This document shows positions 11,139 through 20,749 of a stretch of DNA of 64,000 bases, one piece after another. Position numbers and translations under genes: made by a program. Positions within the stretch are counted from its first letter, which is position 1; each line of letters starts with the position of its first letter. The notes under the pieces were generated by a model that was not told the origin of the DNA, did no database searches, and saw nothing but the letters and a program-made list of their open reading frames with translations. Source of the DNA: Torulaspora globosa (taxonomy: Eukaryota > Ascomycota > Saccharomycetes > Saccharomycetales > Saccharomycetaceae); the NCBI RefSeq assembly GCF_014133895.1, contig NC_050729.1:868001-932000 (forward strand), read 5' to 3'.

Positions 11139-12566
11139 ATGGATACATGTAACTATTGCCAATCAAATTCGCCGCTGGAAACGCTTTGGGTACAGTGCGA
11201 TCTGTGTCCGCAATGGGTCCACGTCTCGTGCGTACCTATTAAATGTATTTATTACGGACCTTCGAAGATACCACAACGACAGGTTTCCGAGTATCCAAAG
11301 GTGTCAAAAGACATAGCTGGCTTCCACTGTAGCAATCATGGTTCCGAAGGGAAACTTTATGTCAAGGCCGCCAAAATGAAGAGAAGGAGAAGCAGTGATG
11401 ATCAGAAAACAGTAAACTCGCCGAAAAAGCGATATAGTCTAAGAAGCAGGCAACAAATCGACTACATTGCACTCAACGAAGGCGACGATGTCAAGCTCAA
11501 GCACATACACCCACATACGGATGCCTTTCTGGATTGCTTCAAGCGTTGGGAGAATACAACAAACTTCATAACAGCGAAGAACTTCCATGACAAGTTTGCG
11601 AGCCTGCGGGAACCCCTGAAAATTATAGATCCTCAGAACTCCGGCATGAAAACACCGAAGTCGTCTGAAGGACAGCCGTTAACCGTCGAGGAAATTAGTC
11701 TTATCCTTGGCGATGACTATCCTGTGGATGTGATGGATGTTCAGACGCAGCAGAACGAAAGATGGACAATGTCACGATGGAACCAATATCTCACACAAAC
11801 CAAAGCCGAAAGCAGAGACCGGGTGCGAAACGTGATATCTCTAGAGGTGTCGCACATAAAGAATTTGAATATTGAGAGACCGATAGCCGTGGAGGAGAAC
11901 GATCTAGTGAACGTAATATGGAGATCGATGGGTCATGGAGACGAGAAACCAAAGGTAACTAGATATGTTCTCATGTCAGCAGGGAATTCCTATACAGATT
12001 TTCATTTGGACTTCGCTGGCACTTCTGTATACTATAACTTAATCTCGGGCAATAAAAAGTTTATTCTGTTCCCTCCGACGGAGTCCAATTTGAAGAAGTA
12101 CGCGGACTGGTGCTGCGACATAAATCAGAGTGCCATTTTTCTGGGAGACTTGCTGACCGACGGTGTCGCCATGGAGCTGCGAGCGGGCGATCTTTTCATG
12201 ATTCCCTCCGGATTCATCCACGCAGTATACACACCAGTGGACTCGCTTATCATTGGGGGTAATTTTCTAACAGTACGTGATATTGAGACACAGCTAGAAG
12301 TCGTTCGTCTGGAGAGAATGACCAAAGTACCGAAGAGATTCACGTTTCCCAACTTCGACCTCGTCATGGGCAAATGCTGCGAATGGTTCCTATCCGCGGC
12401 AGAAACAGATGAAGAGGCTGATCGGAACCTTAGAGATTTGATCTCACCAAAGGCTTTACATGCCCTTATTAGATACATGGAAGATCCGACGACGAAATAC
12501 AAGCCGATTCACCAGCCTTCCAAAAGAATGCTGATAAAACGACTTCAGGAGCTCAATAGAATCTGA
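11139..12566 (+). CDS. JHD1: Jhd1 JmjC histone H3-K36 demethylase
   Basis: 475 residues from ATG 11139; the frame is open further upstream, but family members start at the PHD finger. The PHD finger occupies residues 1-67, with cysteine pairs in CNYCQ, CDLC and SCV and a closing CSNH. The JmjC domain has iron ligands in DFHLDFAG (His and Asp) and FIHAVYTP (distal His), with the cofactor lysine in ISGNKKF. Family members demethylate mono- and dimethyl H3K36 using 2-oxoglutarate and Fe(II). S. cerevisiae Jhd1 has 492 residues. CBR1 follows on the same strand. Confidence 0.95.
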   Translation: MDTCNYCQSNSPLETLWVQCDLCPQWVHVSCVPIKCIYYGPSKIPQRQVSEYPKVSKDIAGFHCSNHGSEGKLYVKAAKMKRRRSSDDQKTVNSPKKRYSLRSRQQIDYIALNEGDDVKLKHIHPHTDAFLDCFKRWENTTNFITAKNFHDKFASLREPLKIIDPQNSGMKTPKSSEGQPLTVEEISLILGDDYPVDVMDVQTQQNERWTMSRWNQYLTQTKAESRDRVRNVISLEVSHIKNLNIERPIAVEENDLVNVIWRSMGHGDEKPKVTRYVLMSAGNSYTDFHLDFAGTSVYYNLISGNKKFILFPPTESNLKKYADWCCDINQSAIFLGDLLTDGVAMELRAGDLFMIPSGFIHAVYTPVDSLIIGGNFLTVRDIETQLEVVRLERMTKVPKRFTFPNFDLVMGKCCEWFLSAAETDEEADRNLRDLISPKALHALIRYMEDPTTKYKPIHQPSKRMLIKRLQELNRI

Positions 12567-12756
12567 AAAGTGGGTTGAGAGATCTGGAACAGTTTAGTGT
12601 AGCGCGCTTATATACAACTTGAATTAACCGCCGAGGTTCCTTCTTATATAGTAGGAAATACATCACTTTACACGGGATAGTTCCTCGACAGATATTGTAT
12701 AAGCTCATCGAATCCAACAGATTTAAGAGATAGTAAAGACAACCGATTAAGTGTAG

Positions 12757-13626
<870 letters not shown>

Positions 13627-13747
13627 ATTAAATGGAACATAAACTTTGCGTATAACTTTCTTATGAATTACATGTATGTCATTATATATAACTCTATATC
13701 GTGGATCGAAGTTAGTTCATGGGTTCTATCACAGAGCGAGAAAGACT

Positions 13748-15304
13748 CTACAGATCCATTTTCTTGATCTGCTCTAGCCGCTCGTTGATGGCATGCTCGA
13801 ATGAGTTCGAAGGAGGCTTTTCGTCCAACAACTTCCCGTGAATGGATTTTAGAGCCTTAAGAGAGTTCGCTTCGTCGATAACACATGAAATATTAATTTC
13901 ATTAGCACCTTGAGAGATCATCTCGATGTTGATGTTATTTTCAGCCAACGTAGTGAACATGCTACCGGCTATGCCGATAAATTGCTTCATTTGTTTACCG
14001 ACCAGTGAGACAATGGCCATTTTTCTGATGATGTCGACTGTCCCCAGTGACTTAAGTTTCTCAACGGCAAGCTTGAGAGCCCTTGTCGAGTCAGCATCCG
14101 GAATAGGCAACGCCATGGAGACGTGCACTTCGGAAGTTGAGATTAAATCGACGACCAATTTGTATTTATCCAGAATGGTGAAAATTTGTGCCAAGAAACC
14201 ATGAGACAAAGTCTTCTTGTTGGAATGGATATTCAGCACCACAATATCGTTCTTAGTTGTGATTGCAGTAGCACCCCTCCTTCTCTTCTCGAAGAAGGAT
14301 TGAGACAAAGCCTCTGGTGGATGCGGAGGAGTTGATTCGCCCCTCTTGGCCATGTCATCAGGATAAATGACGGTACCTTCACCCTTTGGATTCTGAACGT
14401 TTTTAATTCTGATAGGAATCTTGGCCCTTATGACTTGTTCCATAGTGAAAGGATGAATAACTTCAGAACCGTAGTAAGTCAATTCCGCCGCTTCTTCAGG
14501 TGTGACACTGTTCAACAAACGTGCCTGAGGAACCTTTCTGGGATCGGCGGTAAAAATACCGTCGACCTCTTTCCAAACTTGCAATTCGTCGGCATTCAAT
14601 GCGACTGCAATCAAAGCCGCACAGAGATCGGTGTAACCACGACCAACAGCATTCAACAAACCGTTAGGCACCAACCCAAAGAAACCAGTCAGCAACGGCA
14701 CTATTCTTTCCTTGGAGTTGACGAACGGTTTAAGTTTGTTTTTCAGACATTCCACCAGTAGAGTGTAGAACGAATTGTCGATGACACTAACGTTATAGTC
14801 CGAAGGCAAAAGATGCGTCAAGTCAACAAACTGCGCCTTGCATCCACGGTCATTACACAAAGAAGCGATGAACAAACAACTTAGCTTCTCGCCACAAGCC
14901 ATCACCAAGTCCGACGTCCTGGCGCTCACTTCACCCAACACCTTAGAAGCCTCCAAGTAGCGGACCACCAAATCCAGCTCTTTGTTCGTGTCAGCAATCA
15001 ATTTAGTCTGCAAAACCGGGTTCTGTATGTGAATCTCTGCATTCTGAACATGATCCTGCCTCACTGCTTCAATCACCTCTGTAAAATCCAGTTCTTGGGA
15101 CGCAAGGTCACAGCACCTCAGCAGACGAGAAGTGGTACCTTCGGCTTTAGTATACGATGAACGGGCGGAACACACAACTGCAACATTATTGCCAGCTTCC
15201 GTAGTATAGAATTTAATAATTTCGTCGACTATCTCGACTGGGAATTTACCCACCGAAGTACCTCCAAATTTTTGAACAATCCAATTGGAAAGTTGGTACG
15301 TCAT
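13748..15304 (-). CDS. HOM3: Aspartate kinase
   Basis: 518 residues (527 in S. cerevisiae). The kinase signature KFGGTS is at residues 12-17. The central kinase domain includes GRGYTDLCAAL and the aspartate-binding segment WKEVDGIFTADPR. Two C-terminal ACT domains (about 350-505) would provide threonine feedback inhibition. It is the first step of threonine and methionine synthesis, making aspartyl-4-phosphate from aspartate and ATP. The promoter has a perfect Gcn4 site, consistent with general amino-acid control. Confidence 0.97.
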   Translation of the reverse strand: MTYQLSNWIVQKFGGTSVGKFPVEIVDEIIKFYTTEAGNNVAVVCSARSSYTKAEGTTSRLLRCCDLASQELDFTEVIEAVRQDHVQNAEIHIQNPVLQTKLIADTNKELDLVVRYLEASKVLGEVSARTSDLVMACGEKLSCLFIASLCNDRGCKAQFVDLTHLLPSDYNVSVIDNSFYTLLVECLKNKLKPFVNSKERIVPLLTGFFGLVPNGLLNAVGRGYTDLCAALIAVALNADELQVWKEVDGIFTADPRKVPQARLLNSVTPEEAAELTYYGSEVIHPFTMEQVIRAKIPIRIKNVQNPKGEGTVIYPDDMAKRGESTPPHPPEALSQSFFEKRRRGATAITTKNDIVVLNIHSNKKTLSHGFLAQIFTILDKYKLVVDLISTSEVHVSMALPIPDADSTRALKLAVEKLKSLGTVDIIRKMAIVSLVGKQMKQFIGIAGSMFTTLAENNINIEMISQGANEINISCVIDEANSLKALKSIHGKLLDEKPPSNSFEHAINERLEQIKKMDL

Positions 15305-15462
15305 TTTCGCTTGTCCACCTGCTCAATTGATAGATCTACCGGCCACACGTTTAATAAAACCTTTTAAATAGTAAGCATACCACGATGACTGATTTTCTGC
15401 TTTTTTTTCACTACCTGCAGAAGCCTCGCAGTAAAGTAAGTGGATATCGTCGACGCAGTGAT

Positions 15463-15470
15463 TGAGTCAT
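15463..15470. promoter_or_regulatory. Gcn4 binding site upstream of HOM3
   Basis: TGAGTCAT, the reverse complement of the palindromic Gcn4 consensus ATGACTCA, about 160 bp upstream of the HOM3 start. HOM3 is a known target of Gcn4 in S. cerevisiae. It lies in the 344 bp region 15305-15648, which otherwise shows only AT-rich stretches. Confidence 0.75.
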
Positions 15471-15648
15471 CGAGTATGAGAGGACGTGGTGCTAGCAAGC
15501 AACTGGTCTCAAGCTTGCCCATCCGTTGTTTCGTCTTCCATTGGCGAAAGAGGTTGGTGCCACAGTTATTGCATGTGATCTCGCGTTAGTAGTCTCTCGG
15601 GTCATAAATTAACAGATACATAGTATATTAACATTAGTGCCTGGCGGG

Positions 15649-16299
15649 TCAGTAGGCCCAGGCCGGTATACCAAATTCGTCGTCGCGAGCTTTCAAGTGA
15701 GTACCTGGTGATGCAAAATTGTCTTCCACATGGTGTCGTATCTCGTGAACCATGGCATGCTGTGCTCCCATCTTGTACTGCCACGTCAGTCTCGTGTATA
15801 GCAGTAGTGAGACACATATTATTATCGTGGTGTAAAGGGCAACTGTGTAGACCTTGTTCAGGACCATTCGGCACTCGTGTGACCGATTATGGGCCATCGT
15901 TATGCAGTCCGCGCCGTCGTCCTTCTCGTCGGCCGCTTCGCTCTCGCTAAGCCGGTCTTGCTTTCCCGCTGGTCTATCATTCGGGTGGAGGAGTCCCTTT
16001 AGCGAGCCTGCAGGCATGTCATACTTCAAACTTTCCATAGAGTGCCCTACGTCGTCGAAAGGCAGCGTGGCATCCATGCCAGCATATTTCAGCAGAATCT
16101 GCGATCCACCCGGATGCTTATGGAGCAGACGGCCAACATCGTACACCCCGCCGTGAATTATCATCCAGCAATCATCCGGCGTATTGTGCCTCTTCACTTC
16201 GGCTAACGTAATATAGGGCAGCTTTTGCTCCTCCACATCGTCGACCGGTCTGCCGTCCTGGCTTATTTGACACACACCACTTCCCCTACGCACAGGCAT
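15649..16299 (-). CDS. Cytochrome b5-like membrane protein, no S. cerevisiae counterpart at this locus
   Basis: 216 residues from ATG 16297-16299; the frame is open further but only from a TTG. The cytochrome b5 domain spans about 26-105, with the heme motif HPGG (H62) and a second heme histidine in DVGHS (H86). A linker rich in Asp, Glu and Ser follows, then one membrane span (about 149-169) and a 47-residue polar tail rich in His. S. cerevisiae Cyb5 (120 residues) ends right after its membrane span, so this is a different arrangement. Gene order between HOM3 and AGE2 has no equivalent in baker's yeast. It may accept electrons from Cbr1; this is inference. Confidence 0.8.
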   Translation of the reverse strand: MPVRRGSGVCQISQDGRPVDDVEEQKLPYITLAEVKRHNTPDDCWMIIHGGVYDVGRLLHKHPGGSQILLKYAGMDATLPFDDVGHSMESLKYDMPAGSLKGLLHPNDRPAGKQDRLSESEAADEKDDGADCITMAHNRSHECRMVLNKVYTVALYTTIIICVSLLLYTRLTWQYKMGAQHAMVHEIRHHVEDNFASPGTHLKARDDEFGIPAWAY

Positions 16300-16724
16300 G
16301 ACACAGCGAAACTGATCAGGCCGAGGACAGTGATTCTGGGAGAGAACAATGGCGTAATGCAAGGGTTCGTAATCTATCAATTCTTTCGATACGATACGCT
16401 TTTACAGATATCACAGTGTACGAAACTTTGATGCTCACGTTACCGCTGTTGAAAGCACAGCGAGGATGAGCTCAATTGATCAGCTCGGGATGACCACCGA
16501 TCGAACTGCATAGGATGGTCGAGCCTAGGCTTCCCTTGCGGTCGCGCTCCAGTTTAATTCCATTGCCTCTGAAGCGTCGACGTATAAAGCGACCAGATCG
16601 ACGAAATTTCAGTGTAGCAACAGCCAAGCGAGTCTACATGCCACGCTGAAACGCTCCAAGACTCACGCTACGAGCGTTGCTGCTCAATTGAATACCGTAC
16701 CGCCTTTCATCGTAACCGTTTGGC
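16300..16724. other. Divergent promoter region between the b5-like gene and AGE2
   Basis: 425 bp. It contains an open but ATG-less continuation of the b5-like frame (to about 16380) and pyrimidine-rich DNA before AGE2. No distinct regulatory site was found. Confidence 0.35.
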
Positions 16725-17486
16725 ATGTCCACTGCGCCGCCTGTGAAGAAGGCGTTGTCCGGACTACTGCGTGATCCGAAGAACAACACATGCGCGGACT
16801 GTAAAGCGCAATCGCATCCTCGCTGGGCCTCGTGGTCTCTTGGGGTCTTCATTTGCATCAAGTGTGCCGGGACCCACAGGTCTCTCGGCACCCACATCTC
16901 GAAGGTGAAAAGCGTCGATCTCGACATCTGGAAAGAGGAACACCTGGAAAAGCTGATCAGCTTGAAGAATAACGACGTCGCCAACCGCTACTACGAGGCC
17001 AGACTTCCAGAGTCGATGAGAAAGCCCATCACCGACGGCAGCCGTCTGCAGCTGTTCATCAGAAACAAGTACGAAAACAAGAAATGGATCGGCGAACAGA
17101 TACCTTCGATAAACGACAAGCCCGCGGCGTCGGCCTCCGACAGCAGCAAAGAGAGCGTAGTCTCCGGCTCGGAGCCCCTCACGAAACAGGTCTCCGCCAG
17201 CAACAATCTGACGAGCAGCACGCATAGCAGTCTTTTGAACCTGCAGCTCTCCTCTGCACCGAAGCGGACCGAGGAGACCAAGCGAAGGGAGGAAGCGTGC
17301 GGCAGACCGGATCTGAAGAAGTCGATCCTTTCGCTGTATTCGAAAGCAGCCCACCCAAACACCAACCAAAGCTCGCTCTCCTCGCTATCGCTATCGCCCG
17401 CGGCTCCGCAAGCGATGAGCCGGAACGCAGACTCCGTCAAGTCGCTCGACGACAACGAGCTCTTCAAAAACGTTTGGTCCACATAA
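16725..17486 (+). CDS. AGE2: Age2 ArfGAP
   Basis: 253 residues. The ArfGAP zinc finger has C23-x2-C26-x17-C44-x2-C47, followed by the arginine finger in HRSLGTHISK. The N-terminal half is closely conserved with S. cerevisiae Age2 (298). The C-terminal half is low-complexity and Ser-rich, with short conserved islands: SLLNLQLSS, DLKKSILSLYSK and the end SLDDNELFKNVWS. It activates GTP hydrolysis on Arf1/2 at the trans-Golgi network. Codons are strongly GC-rich. It ends 42 bp from convergent PIC2. Confidence 0.96.
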   Translation: MSTAPPVKKALSGLLRDPKNNTCADCKAQSHPRWASWSLGVFICIKCAGTHRSLGTHISKVKSVDLDIWKEEHLEKLISLKNNDVANRYYEARLPESMRKPITDGSRLQLFIRNKYENKKWIGEQIPSINDKPAASASDSSKESVVSGSEPLTKQVSASNNLTSSTHSSLLNLQLSSAPKRTEETKRREEACGRPDLKKSILSLYSKAAHPNTNQSSLSSLSLSPAAPQAMSRNADSVKSLDDNELFKNVWST

Positions 17487-17528
17487 CCTACGAATATGTA
17501 AACGACAAAGATACACACCCATGTCTAC

Positions 17529-18440
17529 CTAGCCCGTCGTTGGCAGACCGACCTTGACTTTGAACGAGTCGTAGGTCAGCCACTGGAAGCTAGTCAGCGT
17601 GCCGATCATGACGATTCTGACCAGGAGCCCGTTCCACAGCCCGCTGAACCCGATCCTCTTGTAGATTCTCCGGGACGCCTCCGCCATCGACTCGCCCTGC
17701 TTCCTCTCGCTGTTTATCTTCGAGACCATCACATCTGCAGGCTGTGAGACGACGGCGCAGAGTATCCCTGCTAAATAGCCGCCGGCAAAGCTGACCGAGA
17801 TCTGCTGCAGAGGAGACATCTCGCTTTTACGCGCGGGCAGCCGCGCGTAGATCGCCTGAACGATTTTCTCAAACGCGGTGAATTTCGTCATTGTGTACGG
17901 AATCTGTCTGCACCACAGCGGCACGATGCCCTTGTAGAATCCCGCGAGGCCTTCGGTTGCAAACAGCTTCGACACGCCCTGGAACACGTTGCTGCAGTAC
18001 GGGGGCATCGAGGTCTGCTGTCTGACCTTGATCGCCTCGAAGGGACACAGCATAACGTCCGCGATGAACTCCGCGGTGGCTGACGCCGCCAGGTACACCA
18101 GCGTGCTGTGCCGGGCCGCCGTCTCCGCACTCACCACGCTGTGCGAGTACAGGTGCTTGAAAAACTCGTACCCGCCGTATTTGCCCGCACCCTGCAGCGA
18201 GTACCCGATCGCCGTGGCGCCGAAGCCGGTGAACACCTTTGCGAGCCCCTCCCTCCGCACAATCGTCTTCCAGCCGTCCAGATTGGACCGGTACAGCGTC
18301 GGATCCACCTGCAGCCGGCACTTGACGAGGTCCAGAGGCGTCACCGCAGAGTGTGTCGGGCCGCAGGCGACGATGCCGCCCAGCGTGCAGGCGGCGTAGA
18401 ACTCGGAACTATACAACTGAATCTTGCGATCAGATTTCAT
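17529..18440 (-). CDS. PIC2: Pic2 mitochondrial carrier (phosphate/copper)
   Basis: 303 residues from ATG 18438-18440 (nine extra upstream codons start with TTG). Three mitochondrial-carrier repeats carry the signatures [18 protein letters not shown] and PADVMVSKI. The end VGLPTTG and the block [20 protein letters not shown] match S. cerevisiae Pic2 (300). It is an inner-membrane carrier reported to import phosphate and copper into the matrix. Very GC-rich codons leave long spurious frames on the other strand. Confidence 0.95.
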   Translation of the reverse strand: MKSDRKIQLYSSEFYAACTLGGIVACGPTHSAVTPLDLVKCRLQVDPTLYRSNLDGWKTIVRREGLAKVFTGFGATAIGYSLQGAGKYGGYEFFKHLYSHSVVSAETAARHSTLVYLAASATAEFIADVMLCPFEAIKVRQQTSMPPYCSNVFQGVSKLFATEGLAGFYKGIVPLWCRQIPYTMTKFTAFEKIVQAIYARLPARKSEMSPLQQISVSFAGGYLAGILCAVVSQPADVMVSKINSERKQGESMAEASRRIYKRIGFSGLWNGLLVRIVMIGTLTSFQWLTYDSFKVKVGLPTTG

Positions 18441-18671
18441 CGACCTGCTACAACCGAGCAACTTCAAGACGCTCGGGCTCTGGCTCTCTTATATACCCGA
18501 CCGTCGCAAGAACGCCATCCCTTGAGCCATTTTCCTCAGACGCAAGATCGAGAGTGGAATCATGAAAAACAATCTTGAAGAGGTACATCACTATATGTAT
18601 GAAAGAACAAAATATTAGTTATTAGAAGTATTTAAAGCAAACCCGAACCCGAAAACGTAAAACAAAACCGT

Positions 18672-18785
18672 TCATTGCAAACAAGGAACGTCGGTCTTGT
18701 ATCTATTCATCACGCTCTTGTGCGCCGAGATGTAGAAGACAAATAGACAGGTAAAGACGCTGAGAAAAACTTGTAGATCTTGCAT
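18672..18785 (-). CDS. YER053C-A: 37-residue ER membrane micropeptide (YER053C-A type)
   Basis: The short gene starts at ATG 18783-18785 and ends at the stop at 18672. It encodes exactly 37 residues, the length annotated for S. cerevisiae YER053C-A. One hydrophobic span (LQVFLSVFTCLFVFYIS) precedes a polar tail AHKSVMNRYKTDVPCLQ. The frame is open 25 codons further upstream to another ATG, but the shorter start fits the annotated length. The baker's yeast protein is reported in the ER; its function is unknown. Order PIC2, micropeptide, GIP2 is as on chromosome V. Two STRE motifs lie upstream. Confidence 0.8.
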   Translation of the reverse strand: MQDLQVFLSVFTCLFVFYISAHKSVMNRYKTDVPCLQ

Positions 18786-18982
18786 TGGTATGATAGTTTG
18801 TGGTTTCTTGTCGCTGGCGGCACAGCATCTAACCGCCAGGACACATCGACACTGGCACATTGCCTGCCAATATATATCTATACACTATGCGCTGCGCAAC
18901 GGAGATATCCACTCATGTTTTAGTCAGAAGTAGGGAGATCGCATAAAACTGCTCAGAGAAACCAGTGTATATGTGTCCTGCA

Positions 18983-19012
18983 AGGGGAGGAGTTTCTATC
19001 GGCCCTAAGGGG
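18983..19012. promoter_or_regulatory. Two STRE (AGGGG) motifs upstream of the micropeptide gene
   Basis: AGGGG at 18983-18987 and 19008-19012, both embedded in the repeated context AAGGGGAGGAG. They lie about 200-225 bp upstream of the micropeptide ATG and downstream of the GIP2-like stop. AGGGG is the core bound by Msn2/Msn4 in stress. The rest of the 363 bp gap 18786-19148 shows no other feature. Confidence 0.45.
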
Positions 19013-19148
19013 AGGAGAAGAGAAAGAGGGCATCTAATTGCGATGACCACTCGCAGAGCTAGGGAAAAAAAATAACTCGCGAAGATCCCATCGGTACGAA
19101 GCTGTACACCCTGAGCAGAAACACCGCGTACTCCGAGACGAAGCAGGT

Positions 19149-20393
19149 TCACGTGAACGGATTGTGGAATCCCTCAAACACGCAGTCGACCTTGTAATTT
19201 TGTGCGTCATTGTTGTCCCAGTACTCCTGGCGGACGCGGTCGTTGCGCACGACGTAGTGGATGCAGAACTCGAGATGCGCGTGTGGGTGCTCGTGCGGCA
19301 GGTCGTCGATGCGGAAGTGGAAGAGGTCCATGTTGGTGCCCGGGAGGATCGCATCGCCGTCGCTCACGTAGACGCTCTCGACGTCGTGCGCGGTGCGCCA
19401 CTGGTCCCAGGTGTACCGCACGACGACACGCTTGTCGTAGAAGATGTTCTTGACCAGAATGCGGCCTGCGATCACACGGTCCGCCGTGCTGCCCTTGCGG
19501 GCGCACAGCGTGAGGTCCTGGAGGAAGCACTTTTTGTCACGTGACAGGTTAATGAATATGTTGAGTTTCAATGCCTTTGGGTTCTTGTTGCTGAGGATCG
19601 GGAAGTTGCGGCTGTAGAGGCCGACTATGCGGTTGTCGGGGCTGGGTGCGGGGGCCTGGGCCGGCGCCGCCGCCGCGGAGCTCGTCTTGAGCAGCTGGCT
19701 GAACCGCTTGCTCTTGCGCAGCGAGCTCGGGGCCCGCGCCGCGGGCCCGTCGCCCGCCGCGGGCGGCTGCAGCCGCAGACGGTCGATGCCCATCGACAGG
19801 AACTCGTCTTCCGCGTCGTCGAGCCCGCTGTCGTAGATGCTCTTGACGGGCTTGTGCTGGTAGCTGATGTCCTCGGTTTTCTCCGAGTGCGAGCTCACGT
19901 CGATCGGGCTCTCGTCCTCGCAGAAGTACTTGACCGGCGTCTTGTGGTCGAAATGCACGCTCTTGCTGCGCTGCAGCCCCGGAGGCCTCGCGGCCGCCGC
20001 GAGGCTCCTGTTCTCGCTCCCGACGTACGGCGAGGTGGGCAGCGACTTTGACCGTCTTTTCAGCGAGCTCTTGACGAGCTCGCCGGACTTCTTGTACACG
20101 GGCGCGAACGCCAGCTGCTCGTCGTACGCCCCGGCATCGTCCCGCGTGCCGGTGGGGCTGCTAGGCGACGAATCCAGCCGCTTGTTCAGATTCGTGTTCT
20201 TGACGATCTCCTCTTCGGGGAACAGGTTCGTCTTCAGGTGCGACACCCTCTGCGGCTTGTGCAGGAAGTTCAGCGAGTTGATCGACGACAGGTTGTTCGT
20301 CTGTGCCCTGCGGGCCATCAGATTGAGCGTTGGTCGGAGTTTGTCGTGACGTGTCTGGTGGTCATTGGTGACCTTTTCAGCCTTTATGTACAT
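19149..20393 (-). CDS. GIP2: Glycogen-targeting PP1 regulatory subunit (Gip2/Pig2 type)
   Basis: 414 residues from ATG 20391-20393 (MYIKAEK), which matches the start of S. cerevisiae Gip2 (MYIKAE); an ATG 24 codons further upstream is in frame but unsupported. Conserved islands: SLNFLHKPQRV, VYKKSGELVKSSLKRRSKSLPT, then KSVHFD, a candidate RVxF-type PP1-docking motif. The C-terminal CBM21 carbohydrate-binding domain (about 270-410) includes DKRVVVRYTWDQWRT and YWDNND. It would bring the phosphatase Glc7 to glycogen synthase. It is the single counterpart of the duplicates GIP2 and PIG2. Confidence 0.93.
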   Translation of the reverse strand: MYIKAEKVTNDHQTRHDKLRPTLNLMARRAQTNNLSSINSLNFLHKPQRVSHLKTNLFPEEEIVKNTNLNKRLDSSPSSPTGTRDDAGAYDEQLAFAPVYKKSGELVKSSLKRRSKSLPTSPYVGSENRSLAAAARPPGLQRSKSVHFDHKTPVKYFCEDESPIDVSSHSEKTEDISYQHKPVKSIYDSGLDDAEDEFLSMGIDRLRLQPPAAGDGPAARAPSSLRKSKRFSQLLKTSSAAAAPAQAPAPSPDNRIVGLYSRNFPILSNKNPKALKLNIFINLSRDKKCFLQDLTLCARKGSTADRVIAGRILVKNIFYDKRVVVRYTWDQWRTAHDVESVYVSDGDAILPGTNMDLFHFRIDDLPHEHPHAHLEFCIHYVVRNDRVRQEYWDNNDAQNYKVDCVFEGFHNPFT

Positions 20394-20749
20394 GGCTCTG
20401 ACTGCCTCTCTATGTCGCGCACTCTTGCACGCCCGCGCTGCTTGGCACACAGCTTGATCATACACGTTATATACACTGTCTGTACGTATCTACTGGGGCT
20501 GAAAAAGTACCATGATCGCTCTCGTGTCGGCAGGAAGCGATGCCGCCCGGTCGCCACGTTGGGTAATGCCTGCGTCCCCACAGGTACTCGCTTAGATACC
20601 CTGGGTACGCCAAGAACTGTTGGGCTTTTGAAGACGCTCCTTGTTTCATTCCAGGGGCTGCCCGCAGACGGTCGCCTACACCCCCTGATCGCGCAGATGC
20701 GGCGTCGCTGGTTACGAATGCAGACTATGCAGCTATTAATACGCCTAAG
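20394..20749. other. Intergenic, GIP2-like promoter / MET30 3' flank
   Basis: 356 bp between two minus-strand genes. Apart from an in-frame upstream ATG of the GIP2-like gene (20463-20465) I see no gene, repeat or clear site. Confidence 0.35.
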
